Source: Symsagittifera roscoffensis (taxonomy: Eukaryota; Xenacoelomorpha; Acoela; Convolutidae). Taken from it: DNA of 64,000 bases. This document shows positions 40,101 through 46,100 of this stretch, piece after piece (position 1 is the stretch's first letter; the number at the start of each line of letters is the position of its first letter). The notes beneath the pieces were generated by a model. That model was not told the origin of the DNA. It searched no databases and was given only the letters and a program-made list of their open reading frames with translations. The stretch covers positions 44,021,430-44,085,429 of the forward strand of contig NC_087065.1 in NCBI RefSeq assembly GCF_963678635.1, in the 5' to 3' direction. Made by a program: the position numbers and the translations under genes.

Positions 40101-43100
40101 AGTCAATGCAGCAGTATTGAAAGCAACTGCCAGGTAATCTCACAGTCCAATACTATGTCGGGAGGAGTGAATCATTTGCAAAAGGTAACAGAGCAGGTAT
40201 GCACGCAACCGTGCTGCTACAACCCAAACAACGTGCAACACTCGAGTCACACTCAGGGAGGCGTGAACGGACTTTGCAATCAATGTCATCATAACTCAAA
40301 TGCTCAAAACACAAATATTAGTCATCATGGATCCAATAACACTTTATTATCCAATAGAGCTAAAAGTCCAATGGATGCCATTGATCAGCATCAGCTTAAG
40401 CAGAGTGGCGGAATCCACAATACATCTTTGCGATCCAATCCGCCGAGGAAGAATGCACCGCCAGTTCCTGTCAGACGCTACGCAACGCTTACAGGAGGCG
40501 AGTCACAGTTTAACCACGATCAAAATGATGCCTCGGTAGCTTTACTAAATCCTACTTACAATACCAGTCAGCATAATCATCAACAGTTTCTCAGTAATTC
40601 TACCAACAATTTCAGCAATAGTAATTCTCAGAGCTTTAGCAAACAGAGGGGAAAATTGAGTAGAACGGGATCTATCGTATCTCAAGCTACCCATATGCAA
40701 GATGATGCAATTTCACGGACATCAGAGCAGTCTTTTGGAATGGGTAGTCTAGCAGGTACAGAAGGTGTTATGTTCGATGACCTCTATGACCTCTCAAATA
40801 GGGCAAAGTTACCCAGGGGAGTTGAAAATATCAGGCCTCACCTGGAACACGTGGACAATGTACCCCTGTTAGTTCCGCTCTTCACAGATTGTACGCCAGA
40901 AGGTATGTTCTTTCAACTCCGGCTTCAACTGTTTTTGGGGAACTTGATCGCAATTTGGTGGCAAATTAGATCATTACCCTTGTGATAAGCAAGGGTAGTG
41001 CAATCGGGTACTGGACTTTTTTTTCCAGTAAATGACTCACCCCTGAAATCATTCACCCATTTCTTTTGTTGAAATCCTCTGTCGCAAATATTATGCATGT
41101 ATTGAGTTTTTAGTATTTTAAATATCCGTGCTTTTCAAAATTTGCTTTTTATGATGGTGTAATTTTTCCAAATCGATTTGTTAAAATTTTGCTTTTTGTT
41201 TTTTTGTCCTCTATTTCAGCCTAGAGGCCTGCTTAATGGACTCATTATTGTGCCGTTTGATGAGCGAAAAGTTTTGTGTTTTTTGAGGGAGATGGAAACT
41301 TAAAATTTTCGCCTTCTATTTTCTAGGTATGTTTTTTTTTTCAAAACTATTTTCATACATTTTGATACATCTGGTTGCATGGATAATTATAGAATTTCGA
41401 TATTATTATTTTGGTTAATGTTTTTTCGGCTTTAGTCTTGTCGATTCAGCTCTCGGTTTAGTTTCTGAAATATGTCTACCACCTTGCGTTTAGTGCATAT
41501 ATGTTTTGATCGATTTTCTTCCGCCAAAATATTTCAGCTGAATATAATGTTTTCTACAATTTTTAGATATAAGTTATGAAATTTTTTTAGGGTAACGTTG
41601 TTTTTTTAAGGGTTTTTTAAGGGTAACGTTGTTCGAAATCGCTTTTTCTTGAGCTGTTTTAACCCGGCACTTGTTGTCTTGCAAGTGGTACGAAGCTCAG
41701 CTTCACCTCTGTGTACATAATTTTTTGAATTCACAAAGATGATGTGCTGAATTGTTTCTAATGATTGGATTCGCCAAAGTGAAATTATCTATTCGTTTCC
41801 GCTATGAGCTCAATTTCTTTGTGATTTGACTGTTTTTTTTTCTCTCCACTTGTTACTAGTGAATGATCATTATGGTCTAATGGTAGCTGATGATACTATT
41901 GATTTGTCTACTTGGTGAAATAAAGGAATTCTGAAATTTAGGTGCCCTTCTATATCAAACAAATTAATTATTCAGGCTGATTTTTTCAATCACTCGTGGG
42001 GTTATATGTCACCTTTGGCTATGGTGGGTCTTATGAAGGGTAGTTGTGATTATAGCGACGAAAGAGATGGTGAATATCATGCAGGAGAACAGCGAGATAG
42101 TCTGTGTGTATGGCAGCTCGCTCAACGTCACCAACATCGACATATTCTTACAATCAGACGTCAGGTTAGACCACCACATTCATCATCACTATTTTTTATC
42201 ATCTTATCCTTTAGGGATATGGAATTGCAAAACATTCGGTTTTTCTTTGTCATGCTCTGAAATTAATTCGTCTCATGGCGTTTTTGAGTGTTTTATGGCG
42301 TTTTTGAGTCTAACATGCTGCGAATATCCTCTTGAAATGTTTATGTAACGCATATACCTGACTATTAATAGTAAGTTTTAAGAGTTATTTAGAGTCAATG
42401 AACGTAGTTCAGACTCTTATATAGGTTCATATGATTTTTTTTCAGGAAAAGTTTTAAAATTTGCCATGCTCAAATTTACTTTTTCGCGGTTTGCCTTTTG
42501 ATTTCTTTTGAGTTCATTACTTTTGATAAAAGGTAAGCAAACTCCTTTTAGATTAAATGACAAAAAAACGTGAAGGTCACAAAAAACGTGATTGATTTCT
42601 AGTTTCGTAAACGGAATTTAATTTTAAGATTAAATAAAAAGATTACCTATTTATACAAATTGGTAAGTTTTACCTGGTTTTCTCTAATTATATTAAATTA
42701 TAGTTTGTTCTAGAAATTCAAAGAGTTTTGAAGACATCTATTTAATCTTCGAAGTTCGAAAGTTGAAGTGAGTATTTTTTTAATGTTATCTTGCGTACAT
42801 TAACTTTTTTCCAACTGTCGGTTGGCTATGTTCAATTTTCATTTTTTTTGCCATTTCTAATGATTATCCGATACTTCATGCTCCGCTCTTTAATATCAGC
42901 CGTCATTTCGCTCGTTTGATTGTAGTATTGGAGTGATGCCATACGTGCCTCAGCCGTGTGTGCGCCAGCCAGTGTGTTTCGAGCCCTTTCTACCTGACGG
43001 ACGCCACCTCTCCCCTCTTGGTCTCGCATCAGCACTGGGAGCGCTACCCTGTTCTCTCCAGATACTCAGAAACGTTTCACTCACAAACATATTCCACTCG

Positions 43101-46100
43101 GTAAGTTAAACTCTCATTTCAAAGTGTTAAAGTCTCTCTTTGTGATCTGTCAACATCACAAAAATTGCCCGCAGTCGATATACGTTTTCTATTTTGGTGA
43201 AAATTAATGTTTTCTTTTAGATAATTTATGATTGATCTGTTTTTTGAATCGTGGCATAAGTAAAGTTTCCATTTATAGCCATGCTATTCTTATTATAGGC
43301 GAGCAGATTGAGTGATAACCTCAAGACGGCGCTCCTCTTTCTGCTGTCGTGTCACCTGGCCCTAATCATTACCCAGGTGTTGTCGGCAGTCTGCTTCCAG
43401 CCCCCTCCCTTCTCCGGCTCCCTCATCCTCTGGCTGGTCGGATTCATCCTGCCCCTCCTATCCACCGCCCTCCTTGCCAACCCCACATGTCCAAACTCAC
43501 TACAGTGGACCACTGCACGCAAAAACTACAGCAAAATACTCAAAACGGTAAATAATACTCAAAACGGTACATAATACTCAAAACGGTACATATGATCAAA
43601 ACGGTACATAATACTCAAAACGGTACATAATACTCGAAACGGTACATAATACTTAAAACGGTACATAATACTCAAAACTGTACATAATACTAAAAACAGT
43701 ACATAATACTCAAAAACGTCCATTATCCTCAAAACAGTATGTAATACTCAAAACGCTACATAATTTTCAAAACAGTACATAATACTCAAAAGGTTAGCAA
43801 TATTCAAAACGGTACATAATACTCAAAAACGTCCATTATCCTCAAAACAGTACGTAATACTCGAAATGGTACATAATACTCAAAACAGTACATAATACTC
43901 AAAACGGTTAGCAATACTCAAAACGGTACATTATTATCAAAAAGGTACATAATACTCGAAAAATTGCAATACTCAAAACGGTACATAATACGCAAAACGG
44001 TACCTTATACTCAAATTGGTACATAATACTCAAAACGATGTATAATACTCAGAACGGCATGAAAACTCAAAGCGATGCATAATTTTCTAAACGGTACATA
44101 ATAGTTGAACGCTACATAACGCTTAAAACCTTAAATAACTCTCAAAACGGTACATAATACTAAAAACATTGCATAATACTCAAAAATGTCCATTATACTC
44201 AAAACAGTACTTGATACTCAAAACGGTATATAATTCTCAAAGCGGTACATAATACTCAAAATGTTAATACTGAATAAGGTACATAATTCTCAACGTTACG
44301 AGGCCAAATTGCATTTTGTGCATTGTGAGCGGATTCCGCAACAAGGACGCTCCCTTTGTTCCGACAAAATTTTAACCTGTTTAAAGACTTGTCTATGGAA
44401 TCCAGGAACACAGAGACACAAAATTGTGCGCCTATCCAGTGCACAGTTTGGCCTCGTAATGAAAACAGTACTTAATACTCAAAACGGTTAGCAAAACTCA
44501 AAACGGTACATAATACTCAAAACGGTACATAATACTCATAACGGTACATAATACTCAAATTAGTACATAATTCTCAAAAAAAAGTTCATGAAATAGAAAA
44601 TGGTACATAAAAATCAAAACGTTACATAATACTCGAACCAATATATAATACTCAAAATGGTACTTAACACTCAAAACGAGGATGGTATAAAAAAACTGAA
44701 AGCGATACAACTTTCTAAACGGTACATAATACTCAAAATTTACATAATACCTAAACGTTACATAACGCTCAAAACCTTTCATAACACTCAAAATGGTACG
44801 TAATACTAAACAGAATACATAATACTCAAAACCGTCCATTATACCAAAAACAGTACTTAATACTCAAAACGGTGCATAATACTCAAAATGTTACTTAATA
44901 CTCAATAAGGTACAAATTACTCAATAAGGCACATACTCACAACGGTACATAATTCTCAAAACGGTACATATTTTTCAAAACAATTCATAATACTCAAAAT
45001 GGTTAGAAATTCTCAAACAGTACATATTACTCAAAACGGTTAGCAATGCTCAAAACGGTACATAATACTAAAATTGGTACAAAACACTCAAAATGGTTCA
45101 TTATATTCAAAATTGTACATAATACTGAAAACGTTACATAATACTCAAAACAGTACACAATACTCAAAATGATACATACTGCTCAAAACCTTTCATCAAG
45201 TTCAAAGTTTTTAAGAGTAAACGAGATAATTGAAAAGATCTAAGTTCTGAAGGTGTTTAAAGAAGTTTTAAAGTATTACTATTATGTGTTCGAGTTTAAA
45301 GGGTTGTTATAAAGATAAGTTTTAACAAGATCTAAATTGAAATTTTTTGTTTCTTCTCAGAAAATGCTGAATTTTGCTTTTTGAAGACCAGTATAGTTCG
45401 AAGTTGAAAAATTCCTTTCTGCATGTATGAAAAATCTCTTTCTGCATGTATTTTAGATCTTTTTCTCTTCGGGACATTGAAGAACCTTCAATGTCCCGAC
45501 GAGAAAGAGATCTAAATTACATGCAGAAAGATATACATAGTTTGTAAGGATTTGAGAAATAAGAAGGATTTTCGTTGATTGCAGTTATGTTTTGTCATGT
45601 AATTAAATCATTGTTTTTTTCAGGACGTGCGTGAATTTATAGTTGTGTTTGCGATGCGGTTCCTGCCGACGTGTCTGCTGCTGCCACTCATGGAGATGCT
45701 CATTCTCTACACCATGTGTCTCTACGTCACAGAAGAGGACAACTGTCTCCTCACTCATGGCAACACAAACTCCACTGAGCTGTGGAATGGATACAGGGGC
45801 AGCTACAGAGGCGCCTTAGTAGTCGCGCAGAACCTCACTACGTGGTGCGTCTGCTCAAAAAAAACCCAACCTTGTCGAAATTCGACAAAATTGAGTATTT
45901 TTTGAAGTATTAATTAAGTTTCTGACTCAATTCGAGCAAAAATCTCTTCCTTTTTTAAATCGGAAACGTCAATTTTCGACTCATTTTAGAGAAAAAATGA
46001 AACTTGATCATTGGAGACTTGAAATGAGATTATACGTCTTTTTCAGCTTTAACATTATCTGAAAATTCTGTCATTTTTATGTAAAGAAGCGTCGCTGATC

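Noticed and set aside
42160-42161. GT at 42160 as the exon 16 donor
   Set aside because: It would give phase 0 and put exon 17 in a frame without similarity; the donor at 42165 restores SDVSIG.
43535-45190. CRISPR array
   Set aside because: Regular 19-bp units without unique spacers in a spliced animal gene; it is a minisatellite.
45437-45531. microRNA precursor
   Set aside because: The 3-base loop and near-complete pairing are unlike a typical precursor; kept only as a palindrome.
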